64,000 nt of DNA. It comes from Sapria himalayana (Eukaryota; Streptophyta; Magnoliopsida; Malpighiales; Rafflesiaceae). The stretch covers positions 1 to 64,000 of the forward strand of contig JAREIK010004354.1 in the NCBI GenBank assembly GCA_029783825.1. Direction: 5' to 3'. The translations under genes were made by a program, and so were the position numbers. Positions within the stretch are counted from its first letter, which is position 1; the number at the start of each line of letters is the position of its first letter. Below are positions 54,382 through 64,000 of this stretch, one piece after another. The notes under the pieces were generated by a model that saw only the letters and a list, made by a program, of their open reading frames with translations, did no database searches and was not told the origin of the DNA.

Positions 54382-55007
54382 CTGTCTATCTATCAATTTT
54401 CTAGCTATCTTTTTGTTTATATATCTATTTGTCTATTTGTCTATTTCTCTATCTATTTATTTGCCTATATGTCTATTTATCTATATATCTATATGTCTAC
54501 CTGTCTATCTATCAATTAGTCAACCTATCAATTTGTTTATTTAACTATCTGTCTATTTGCCTAACTATCTATTTGTCTATCTATCTATTGATCAATCTAT
54601 TTCTTAAATTTTTTCACTATCAATCTATCAATTTATTTATTAGTCTATTAGTTTATAAGTCAATATTTCTGTCCATCTATCTTTATGTCTATCTATCTAT
54701 CTATTTATCTATCTGTCTAACTGTCTATTTATTTATCTTTTATCTATCTATCTCTCTATTTATTTATCTATCTAAAAGTTTATCTTTCAATCAGACTATA
54801 TATCTCTCTATCAATCAATCAAACTATAAATATATAAACCAATCTTTCTATCTATCTATCTATCCATTTATTTTCCTTTATACTGATCTATCTATTTGTC
54901 TACATGTGTGTGTGTGTGTGTGTGTCTATCATTCAATCTGACAACCTATCTATTTGTTTATTTGTATATATATATCTATCTATCTATATATTTATGTGTC
55001 TATCTAT

Positions 55008-57534
55008 GAAACATACCGAAGTCTTTTAATGAATGCTGATGAAATTTGTTAAAACTAATTTTAATAACTTAAGAAAACTCAATTATTGACTGTAGTATTC
55101 CCCAAAATAAAAAATTAAAATTGTTATTAATAACAAATTTTGAATATATAAAGATTACTATTTAAATTTTTTTTTGAAATTTATATTATATGATATTATT
55201 ATGTGTGTGTGTGTGTGTAACAAGTGAAAATTAAAAATTGTTATTAATAACAAATTTGATGATATTAAAAATACAATTATAATATTTTTTGAAATTTTAT
55301 TTTAATATAATTTTTTTACCTTGTTCTGATTCAGGATAACCTAATATAAACAACAATGTGAGAACAAAACAAAAATATGGGGAAATCAAATTTAACTTAT
55401 TTATTTTTTACCATTTTTCTTCTAATTTTTTGGGGGCTTTAATTACAGGTAGGTATGTCATTTTGAATTCTTTTATGTTTTTAAAATATTCTTTATTCCA
55501 TTATTAATTCACTATAAAAACTTATTAATTTTTAAATTTTTTTTGTTCTATTTTCAACTCTACTTCTCATTTCTAGAAATTAAAAAAATAATTTTTCTAA
55601 TATTTTCTAAAATCCAAATATAATTCATTCCCACTTTTTGACCACTTTATTGCTTCCTCAGTACTATAGATTAATTTTATCTTAAGTTGAAAAAACAAAT
55701 ACTAAAAATATTATTATTTAATATATTAATGTGAAAAATTATTATCACTTTAAATTTATTATTTTAATAGTATCCATTTAATTTTTTTTATTTTTTAGTG
55801 TTTATACTTTAAATTATAAAAACATTCAAATCATTTAAATTCTAATTAAAAGAAAATAAATTTCTATTTTTAAAATTTGGAAATTAAAATAATAGAAAGA
55901 GCTCGGGTTCCAGTCCCCCTTTTGATAAAAAATTGTAAAAATATTAAATCTCGTGCTATCTCCAGGTTTTGGCAACCCTACCTGGAGATAGCACGAGAGC
56001 CCTAGCTACAGGTATTCGTTCGCCACTCTTCCTATTGTAGCTCATGTGGTGGTGCACTTCTTCCATTTTGTGTCTGTCGAGCTGCTTCATCTTCCATTTT
56101 GCTTCTGGTGGTGCTCTTCACTTTTCACTTCCTTACCACCTTTTCGCCGGTAACACGATATATATTATTAACCTATATAATATCGATTTTAGGGTTAAAT
56201 ATACATAGATCTTTTACTTGTATTCATTCCCGAACTTCCTTGATTGTAAGTATCATCTTCTTTCCTTCTTGGGCATGTGCCAGGCATTTAGGTAGTTATT
56301 GTATTTTTTATGCTTTGATTCTCAAGAACATAAAATTGCAAAAGTTAATGTATATTTTTATTGTTCTTGTGCTCCAATAAATGTTTTTTGAGTATTCAAT
56401 AAGTAGTTGAAGAAGTGAATTTTTTTTGCTCTTTGCTTCTTCAGGATCAATTTGGTGGGATTGGTCATCCATTCAGGCATATGGTATGATGGGAATGTGA
56501 AAATAAACAATAAACTAGTGAAAAAACTCATATTTCAAAAATTTTATTTTTGAAATAAAATTCTTTCATTTTTGAAATAAAAATAAACAATAAAATCATT
56601 TTATTCTTGATCTAAATCAACTTAATTCCCTTCGACCTCAAATTGTTGTCTTATTTCATTGTTTCGTAATATATATATAAAATTTACATATGTATATAAA
56701 TTTTAGCATTTGGTTCTTATTGTTGATTTATACACTCACGTATAAATTTTATAATATTTTTAACTCATTTTACTTTAATTTAATAATACATAAAAGCAAA
56801 TAAATTAGTGAAAAACTAGTATTTCAAAAAGTTTATTTTTATCTCATTAATTAAGGTACTAAAAAAATAAATATTTTCTAAATTATTTAAACATATTACT
56901 AATATTGCATTTAGATATAAGTGCATTGCAAAATATATAAGTGTATACAAATAAAATAATACATTAAATCATATAATATTTTTAAAAATTTAATAAATAA
57001 AAATATTACTTCCCAAACATATTTACTTATTTTGTGATATTCCTGATTATACTATATTTGAAATTACATATAATATATTGATAGCTAACACATAAATAAA
57101 ATATTATAGTTATGTTAAATTCTAATATTATTTGATAAGTATAATTTTTTAGACATATTGACTCAAATAAGCAATTAAATTGTTATAGTTTGTTACAAGA
57201 ATTCATATATTTTATAGAATTTTTAGCCTTCTTCTTTCTAGGAATATTAATGAAGAATATGATGAAATTTAGCTTTCTTCTTTCAAATTTATAGAACTAA
57301 GATTAAAATCTTGTCTTTACAGTTTGCATATTGTTCCATGCTTTTCTTAAATTGGTTGTATGTCTAGGAGTTTGTTGAATATTTCATGCCTCCTAAAGGT
57401 ATATATTCCCTTGTTTGATTATTTATGACCCTAAAATGAGATGATGCTCAATACATACTTATTTTCATTGTATATTAATCAACACAGTAATTTAGGTTAC
57501 ATTTCATGGCATGTAAAATGAGTTCAAACAGAGC
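55008..57534. other. AT-rich intergenic or 5' region of the right-hand CACTA remnant
   Basis: No gene was recognised. The stretch contains a duplicated palindrome TTGTTATTAATAACAA (55121-55136 and 55238-55253) in a similar AT-rich context, a (TG)n run near 55203-55218, a perfect 18-bp-arm hairpin at 55950-55997, and a pyrimidine-rich, less AT-rich stretch (56000-56290) that could be a leader of the CACTA gene. No CACTA terminus was found, so the left end of that element is either lost or not recognisable. Confidence 0.65.
55950..55997. repeat. Perfect 18-bp inverted repeat (hairpin)
   Basis: Arms CTCGTGCTATCTCCAGGT (55950-55967) and ACCTGGAGATAGCACGAG (55980-55997) pair without mismatch around a 12-nt loop. 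The arms are about 55% G+C in an AT-rich setting, and CTAG follows at 56002-56005. Function unknown. Confidence 0.95.
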
Positions 57535-60500
57535 ATGGAAGCATTTAAGGCTGACAAATGGTTGTCTAACAAATCCTTTATATTGAGAGTCAAAGAATTT
57601 GTTCAATTTAAACTTAGTCTACTAGAAGGTAGTGATGGTAATCACATTAGATGTCCATGTAAAAAGAAGAAGTGCTAGAACAAGAATTTTGTTGAGGTTA
57701 ACGAGGCAAGGTTCCATCTTTATAAATATGGTTTTGTCCCTAATTATCATGTGTAGTACTTGCATTGTAAGACCGAATCATCTATATATGGGGAGGAGGC
57801 ATTATATAATGTGAATGCCACTAACCATCATGCAATAACAAATATTATTGAATCATCGACATATTTGTTCAAATGGTTAGTGATGCAGCTGGTCCACAAT
57901 TTAATGCTAATATTGTTGAGGAATCTCCAAACCCAACCGCACAAAATTTTTATGACAAACTTAATGCTGCAAACCAAGAAGTATGACCTACTTGTCAGAC
58001 ACACTCATAGTTATCAGCCATTTCTCGAAATGCTTCACATCAAGTCAGAGCATCGATTGTCTGAACGGTGCTAGGATGCTGTGTCAGTTTATTAAGGAGT
58101 TGTTGCCGGATGATAATGTTATAAATGATAGTTTCTATGAAACCAAGAAGCTTATCAAGGGAATTGGGTTGCCAATCTATATAATTCATACATGCCTGAA
58201 TGGCTGTATGATTTATTGGGGTGATGACTCGGAATTAACTCAATGCAAATATTGTGACCATGCTCGCTATCAACCACAAAGTATTAATAGACAAAAGCTT
58301 GTTCCATATAAGAAAATGTATTACTTTCCACTTACACCAAGACTTCAACAGTTATGCTGTATATGTAATTTGTTTTTTGATAATCTATTTGTATAAGCAA
58401 ATATTTATGTTTCTGTTTTAATATTTTCATGTAAGTGCGGGAAAAAAAATATTAAAAGCTTGGGGATGCAACAGTAGCACATATCTTCAATTTTTGGAGC
58501 AGAGCTTAACCCGTTTCATGATCCAACCCGCTCCGGTTAAATGAACCAAAAGATTTTTTTATTATAAATTGTTTGTAATTTTAATTTTGGGTGGCTATTT
58601 TTTGGACCTGGGGAACTGTTCATTGTCTCTCTCTCTTCTCTCTGCATGATTTATGGTGACTATTCTGTGCTGCATACTATAAGACTATATTTTGGATGGT
58701 TTAATCTATAATGCATAAGCATTTTCTGGTGGATGTAGCAAGTCATACTGAGTGACTAACGAACCATGTTATTTTCTGTGTGTATTTCACGTTTTTGATT
58801 CTGTCGTGGTTGGTTGCTGGATTGGATTTATATATATTGCTTGTTTTTTGTTGTTTATGTTATTTATATTGTTTCTGTATCTTAATATCACTACCGTGGA
58901 AGTGCAATTTTCCAATAAGTTATATGCTTTAGAAGCTAATACTAAGAGTATGAGATGACACGATGATCATTTTGTAGAAGATGGTGTGATGCGTCATTAT
59001 TCTGATTCTCCTGCATGGAAACATTTTAATGCTATGCATCCCTCATTTTTAATTGAAAGCTGTAATGTCAGATTAGGCCTATGTACTGATGGATTTCGAC
59101 CATTCGAGAAATATGAAAGTCATTATTTTTCATGACATATTATTCTCACTCCATATAACCTGCCCCTAGAAATGTGTATGAAGGAACAATATATGTTTCT
59201 AACAGTATTGTTCTAGTCCTGAGAAATTAGAAGGACAAGTTAGATGTGTATTTACAACATTTTATTTTAGAGTTAGAAACATTGTGAGAAGTTGGAGCTG
59301 AAACTTATGACATATCTAGAAAGCAAAATTTTATGCTACGAATAGCTCTCTTATGGTCAATCAGTGACTTTCCACTTACTCAATGTTGTTTGGTTGGAGT
59401 ACATCTAGCAGACTAGCATGTCCGTATTGTAAGGAAGAATCAGATGCCTTTACCTACAGAATGGAAGGAAACAAACATGGTTTTATAATCATCATAAGTT
59501 CCTTCCACTAGATCATCTATTTAGAAGAAATAAATATGCTTTTAGAAAGAATCACGGTAATAGATCCACCTCCAAAAATTTGCTCTGTGTTGAGTTGCTA
59601 AGAGAAATTGATCATTTAGGCTTAAAAAAAGTTACTATGATTGGGGAAATGATGATAATGTTTCTTTAGTAAATTAACTAGATGAAATAATAAGTCAATT
59701 TTTTGGATTTACCATATTGGAGCACAAATCTCATACGTCATAATTTAGATGTGATGCATATAGAGAAAAATGTGTTTGAAAATATCTTTAACATAGTGAT
59801 GAATGTTGAGGGAAAACAAAAGACAATGCAAAGTATTGATTAGACTTTATGGAAATATGTCATCGACCAGAATTGCATTGTTGATGCATGCTTCCAAAAG
59901 CTTGCTATTAACAAAAATGGTCGAAATGATGTGTATTTGAGTTTAGAATCTCAGATTTCTAGATGGATATGAGGAAACATAAATTTTTGGAATAAAAAGT
60001 CATGATTGTCATGTCTTTATGCAAATGTTGATACCAATTGCATTTCGAGAAATACTTCGATCAACCGTGGCAAGCATTAACAGAACTTAGCTCGTTTTTT
60101 AAGGAGCATACATCAACTGTGCTTAAAATAGAAGATATGTTGAGATTAGAGTCAAAATGCCAATTATTATTTGCAAACTAGAGCAGATATTCCCTCCTAG
60201 TTTTTTGATTCAATGGAGCATTTGCCAACACATGGCATATTAAGTAAGGATAGCAGGACCTGTCCAATACCGATGGATGTATCCATTTGAAAGGTATGCA
60301 AATTTATGTTTTAAAACTACATTTACTATCATCAAATCATTATATGATTTTGGTATTTATAAACTTATTATTGGATTGCTAGGTATTTGTGGAAGTTAAA
60401 ACAAAATGCAAGGAATAAGGCCAAAGTGGAAGGATCAATATGCAACAAATATTTAGTTGAAGAAGCTTCAGCTTTTTGTGAGCATTATTTCAATCCAGTA

Positions 60501-61564
60501 CTCCATACAAGACATCGAAGGATGCCATAATGTGAGTCCCATATTGGAGAAGGAAATGATTTCAATGGGAACTTGTCAATATTCACCCATCTCGGTTGAC
60601 CTTTTGGAAGACATATAATATGAATGCTAAGTGAACAAAGATTAATATTTCACATCATTATGTCTTGCTGAACTGCATTGAAGTTAAACCTTATATTGAG
60701 TATGCATCTTAACTCAGCTATTGCACTAATGTTATAATTTTATAATTCAACTAATGAGTGTTTATTAATAGAATACTTTACTGAATTATGAAAAAAATGC
60801 CATAATTAATGATGCAACTGTTGATGCTAGACTCGATGATTTTTTTTAGTATGCTTCAAGACTTGTAAGTTCTTTATTGTTTTAGTTAGTTAATGGTAAC
60901 ATGTTTTTTAACACACTCTTATTTACATACACGTGACATGCTGAAAACATATATCTTAAAGCTCTAGCAGAAGGACTGAAATAGTTAACTGTTATAATGG
61001 ATATACTGAATGGTTTTCATTTTCACAAACTTCAATGGCGAACTTCTAGATTTTCAAATAATAGTTGTGTGTGCGTTAAGGTACTAATTACACGATTGAT
61101 GAAACTAACTACTATAGTCAATTACAAGAAGTCATAAAATTAGAGTACCCAGGATGGCCCATTAAAAGATTATTTTATTTAAGTATGAGTGGTTTGACAT
61201 TACACCAAATGTTGGGATGAGGATCAATAAGCAATACAAATTTGTTTTAGCAATGCAAGCACACAAGTGTATTATTGCACATATGTAAGCTTAAAACATG
61301 ATACTAGGTCTTGGTGGGCTATTTGTAAAATCAAAGCTAGAGGAATGATTGAGATGCTTGCAGAGCCAGAAATTACCCCACAAGATCCATTTCAACAGGA
61401 AACAAATGATGTTGAAGAATATAGTTTACGGTAGAAAATGAAACTATTTTTCTTAATGATCCAATAGGTGAAATGTTAAATATCGATGTAACTGAACACT
61501 TTTTTATGAAGATGAAGAAGAAGAAGAATATGATAAGTTTTTGTCTATCTATGAGAACAAATAG
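57535..61564 (+). pseudogene. CACTA transposase TNP2 (transposase-associated, tnp2, DUF4218 and DUF4216 regions), strongly decayed
   Basis: An ATG at 57535 opens MEAFKADKWLSNKSF, followed by the transposase-associated domain (IRCPCKKKKC, FHLYKYGFVPNYHV). The tnp2 core continues with LIKGIGLPIYIIHTCLNG, WGDDSELTQCKYCDHARY and YYFPLTPRLQQL (58140-58355), is interrupted by the 559-bp insert or intron at 58359-58917, and resumes with HDDHFVEDGVMRHYSDSPAW and NVRLGLCTDGFRPF. Later pieces are RHNLDVMHIEKNVFENIF (near 59740), SRTCPIPMDV, an intron at 60294-60382 (GTATGC to TTGCTAG), the DUF4218 motif YLWKLKQNARNKAKVEGSI, the DUF4216 motif WWAICKIKARGMIEMLAEPE (near 61320), and a glutamate-rich tail ending at 61564. 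Many stops and shifts show it is long dead. No TNPA partner or terminal repeat was found beside it. Confidence 0.9.
58359..58917 (+). repeat. Dispersed repeat, copy 3, at an intron/insertion position in the TNP2 pseudogene
   Basis: TNP2 coding similarity stops at RLQQLC and resumes after 58917 with LYALEANTKSMR; the TNP2 gene at 26290-25859 is continuous at the same point (RLQRLYASSTIANEMRW). The bases beside the insert are similar (AGTTATGCT at 58350-58358, AGTTATATGCT at 58918-58928), as if a target had been duplicated. A GTATATGT at 58359 and an AG just before TTATATGC could also serve as splice sites. Related copies lie at 8113-8440 and 13995-14195. It contains about 235 bp (58490-58725) not found in the other copies. 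Confidence 0.75.
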
Positions 61565-61840
61565 CAAGAGTGATTTTATGAGATTTAGATAAAATCTCAT
61601 GAAGCAAATATTTGTATCATGAGGTAAACACACACTTTTTCATGATTAAAGATATTTGATAAGTATGATGATTCTATGAGAACAATATCATGCTCAAAAC
61701 CAACATGATCAAATATAGTCAATGAGTGACTCTCTTTATCAACTAAAAGTCGATGCAGGGTTATAGATAAAGACAAAGAGTGATGAATCCAAATGCAATA
61801 TATATATATAATATCACACTCTTCCTAAGCATGTTAAAGA
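61565..61840. other. Unassigned sequence between TNP2 remnant and copia fragment
   Basis: No motif of either neighbour was recognised in these roughly 275 bp. By position it may hold downstream copia sequence on the - strand or the lost end of the CACTA element. Confidence 0.5.
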
Positions 61841-62383
61841 ATAAATCATTATTAAACAATTAACATCTAAACTCATTAAAATTTTATTAGTCTATGGTAA
61901 AAAATATACTCTTTGGGAACTAAAGTATCCAAGAAAGACATAACTCAAGGCCTTGGATACTAGTTTCTCTCATCCTAGAGAACAATCAAAAAAAAAGTAA
62001 GTAAAACAAAAAACTCTAGACAACAATTTTGGAATACTCTTTCCAAGTAAAATATGAGTATCTCAATCAGTTGTCTATTCTTCCTTCAGCCACTTATTTT
62101 GTTGAAGGTATGATATTACAAAAAAGTCTAGTATATAATCTGATGATCTATATAATAAATATTAAATTGATATGACATAAATTATAATTATTATTATTTT
62201 TAATTTTTTTTAATTTTATCAATTGAGTTTTTATCAATTTAAAAAAATTTTAACCAAAGAAGACTTCTGATCTATCACGAAATAGATATATCCAAATATA
62301 TCTTGAACAGTCAACAACAAATATGATCAGATACTTAAATCTCTTTAATCATATTTCTATTAGGTTTTCATATGTTTAAGTTA
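61840..62383 (-). pseudogene. Ty1/copia retrotransposon integrase fragment, decayed
   Basis: Reading the - strand from 62383 down: FVVDCSRYIWIYLFRDRSEV (about 62330-62270) fits the integrase core segment DDYSR-W-Y-L--KSE; near 62120-62050 QQN is followed, across a frameshift, by VAE and RKNRQLIEI, matching the PQQNGVAERKNR block; LLSRVL follows; then after an apparent deletion SKALSYVFLGYFSSQRVYFL and MSLDVN (61975-61870) match the K-VFLGYS--QKGY and S-DV-F blocks at the integrase C-terminus. Integrase inserts retrotransposon cDNA into chromosomes. The fragment has stops, a frameshift and a missing interior, and no LTR or reverse transcriptase was recognised. It is cut off on its 5' side by the hAT end at 62384. 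Confidence 0.82.
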
Positions 62384-62399
62384 AAGATGTCAATCGGGT

Positions 62400-62610
62400 C
62401 ATGTCATATCTACATAGCATCGTAGGAGGTAGGCTCGTCTATAGTTATTGAGACGCAATATGCATCGAGATGCAAGGTGCATCAGACAAAAGGCACACCG
62501 AGGCACGAGTCACACCCAGGGCAAAACACACCGAGATGCAAGGCAAACCAAGGCAAAGCACATCGAGGCCAAAACCCTTTTGGAGCATGGAGGCTCAAGG
62601 GGCAATAAAG
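62400..62610. repeat. Subterminal GAGGCA/GATGCA repeats of the second hAT
   Basis: Variants of CACACCGAGGCACGAG, CCGAGATGCAAGGC and CCAAGGCAAAGCACATCG occur in one orientation over about 200 bp, clearly less AT-rich than the surroundings. This arrangement resembles the subterminal repeats of plant hAT elements. The open frame across it (62448-62663) is a repeat product rather than a gene. Confidence 0.65.
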
Positions 62611-62639
62611 CGAATTTTTTTTGTGACATACTCTACATA

Positions 62640-62930
62640 AAAAACATAAAATTTTATATTTAACTAAAGAATTATTTATAATTTTTATCTATTAATAAAA
62701 AAAATCAAAAAAAATAACATTAAACATAAAATATATATATTATTAGTACTTCTCAACATCACTATCATTAAGAATAATAAAATAAAATAATTGAATTTTA
62801 ACAATCCAATAAATAAAGTTAAAAAATTAAACTTCAAATATAGCATATCAATAATAAAAATAAAATATCATTAATATTTTTTGTATAACAAAAATTAAAA
62901 CTTAAAAAGATATACAAAATAAATACTTAT
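62640..62930. other. AT-rich 3' region of the second hAT
   Basis: The stretch is AT-rich sequence between the subterminal repeats and the acidic tail of the transposase remnant. Nothing else was recognised. Confidence 0.6.
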
Positions 62931-64000
62931 AGATCTTGCTCAAACTCTAAATCCATAAAATCATCATGACTATCATTTGTTTCATCATCACTCTTGAACT
63001 CTTACTTGTCTTAATCTTCATCTCCTAATAACTGGGTCATTTTTTCATCTTCATCAATCAAAATAAAAGTAAAAGTATATTAAAACTTGATGATATTAAC
63101 TTTGATATTTATATTTTGCTTGAACTTGCTTTAATTTTTATATAAACCTTTAGCTCCTCTAGCTCTTACAACAACACCACAAATTAAATCATTACTCTCA
63201 AATGCTAAATTATCTTCTGTAACATCTTCATCTTCTTTTTTTTCATCAATTATTTATTGTTATAATTTATATCTTCCAAAAAAATAAAATCAATAATATG
63301 ATGCTCATTGAATCTTTTATAAGGCTCAATTGTACTTAATGTACATCAAATCATTCGAGCATTAATATTCCAACTTATTTTCCTCTTGTTATAAATCTAA
63401 AAAAATCATGATTATTAAATTATATATTATATTAAATAATATAATAAAGATATTAATTTTTCGTAATTATTTTAATAATTTACATTCTCAAGATATTTTA
63501 ATTTATTTCACAACCAGATACACTATATATTAGGTTGAGATGCCACAATACAAATTTTCACAAACTTTTAATATTAGATCCAAATTACTACATTATTCAA
63601 TTATAATTAATATAAATAAATTATCAGCTAAATATTTCATATATTTTAATAAAAAATATATTAATTTAAATACAATAAATAACTAAATTAAAAAACTAAC
63701 CTAATAGTTAAGACTTTTTGTTCGTATGGAAAAATCATAATCAAAAAGGTATTGAGAATGCATGTAAAAGTCCAATTATGATATAATTGTATCTTATATT
63801 CACCTCTCTATTTCATCAATCTCAACATACATTTACATACATCTTCAAAGATTTTTGAATCTAGATTTACTACTAATCCTTTTGTATCATAATAAAACTC
63901 TATGTACAAAAATTTCTAGCTGAATATAAGGCTGATGAAGCTAAATCTCTCACTGCCTATTAATGATTTTCATGATTACCTTATACTTCTTTTCACTCTC
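62930..64000 (-). pseudogene. hAT transposase C-terminal half, decayed and partial
   Basis: The - strand enters from beyond the window with KKYKVIMKIINRQ, stop, EI, stop, LHQPYIQLEIF (63990-63920), which fits the hAT segment Y--I--II--W---LHRPLH--GY. The dimerisation region follows near 63580-63490: FVKICIVASQ and, across a shift, SGCE (about 63520-63510) then N, stop, fitting SQ-CS-SGCERNWS-FE. Further down, YNKRKISWNINARMI and EDNLAFESNDLI lead to an acidic tail, DEDEKMTQLLGDED and SDDETNDSHDDFMDLEFEQD, ending near 62930. Several stops sit where Trp or Arg codons are normal (TGG or CGA changed to TGA or TAA), as expected of deamination decay. The N-terminal half lies outside the window. Confidence 0.75.

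Larger units (their letters stand above)
42481..55007. repeat. Degenerate TATC/TGTC satellite, block 6 (12.5 kb)
   Basis: This is the longest uninterrupted satellite block. It contains TATC, TGTC, TATT and AATC variants, AT runs (near 43462-43496, 44836-44870, 52530-52559 and 53715-53757) and TG/CA runs. Local higher-order repeats exist: a 24-bp unit three times at 44069-44140 and a 36-bp unit twice at 46716-46787. Open frames of up to about 276 codons on + are low-complexity artefacts. The array stops at 55007, where complex AT-rich sequence begins. Confidence 0.97.
62384..64000 (-). mobile_element. Second hAT element, decayed, running off the window
   Basis: The sequence TAAAGATGTCAATCGGG at 62384 resembles the terminus of the hAT at 38945 (TAGAGGTGTCAACAGGG), with 13 of 17 positions identical. 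It is followed by GC-richer subterminal repeats and a hAT transposase remnant on the - strand, so 62384 would be the 3' end of the element. The other end lies beyond 64000, so inverted repeats and target duplication cannot be checked. The element abuts and probably interrupts the copia fragment. Confidence 0.65.

Noticed and set aside
53689..54519. Long open frames of Tyr, Leu, Ser and Ile residues in all satellite blocks (the longest about 276 codons)
   Set aside because: TATC repeats encode Y-L-S-I in every frame and contain no stop on that strand, while the other strand has TAG repeatedly. Open frames are expected without any coding function, and all three frames are open together.
55905..55925. 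A GGTTCCAGTCC motif resembling a tRNA or SINE B box
   Set aside because: It has a mismatch at a key position, no A box at a suitable distance, and no cloverleaf could be drawn.
61200..61660. Search for a CACTA right terminus after the TNP2 remnant
   Set aside because: No TAGTG-type end with matching subterminal repeats was found, so no element boundary was drawn.
62448..62663. Open frame across the GAGGCA repeats
   Set aside because: It follows the subterminal repeats of a hAT element and has no homology that I can recognise.

Overview
This window looks like repeat-dominated, very AT-rich nuclear DNA of a flowering plant. The plant assignment rests on the transposon families present: CACTA (En/Spm) elements with TNP2 and TNPA/Transposase_24 genes, an Ac-type hAT element with GC-rich subterminal repeats, and a Ty1/copia integrase fragment. 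I cannot name the species. I found no intact host gene, rRNA, tRNA or CRISPR array.

About half of the window (roughly 33 kb) is a degenerate tetranucleotide satellite of GATA with GACA and GATT variants. It reads as GATA on the + strand in 1-8112, 8441-8597 and 16375-19654. It reads as TATC on the + strand from about 19655 to 55007, so its orientation flips once, near 19655. The TATC strand has almost no stop codons (Tyr-Leu-Ser-Ile in every frame), and the long open frames there are low-complexity artefacts.

The satellite is interrupted by DNA transposons. A degenerate CACTA-like element (8598-16374) has a TAG duplication at both ends, palindromic TATATGTACATATA arrays, an internal duplication and decayed, apparently spliced gene fragments on the - strand. 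A second CACTA element (20313-30555) carries TNP2 and TNPA pseudogenes on the - strand and subterminal TTACCGACC repeats. A hAT element (38945-42480) has TAGAGGT ends, a near-perfect 8-bp target duplication and a frameshifted transposase. A short unrelated insert lies at 35788-35951.

Right of the satellite (55008-64000) lies a graveyard of older elements: a decayed CACTA TNP2 gene on + (57535-61564), a copia integrase fragment on - (about 61840-62383), and a second, strongly decayed hAT that starts at about 62384 and runs off the window with its transposase on -. A sequence of about 330-560 bp occurs three times: at the intron/insertion position of the right-hand TNP2 gene (58359-58917), in the GATA satellite (8113-8440), and as a shorter copy in the first CACTA element (13995-14195). 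All identifications come from reading motifs by eye; no alignment or database search was run.
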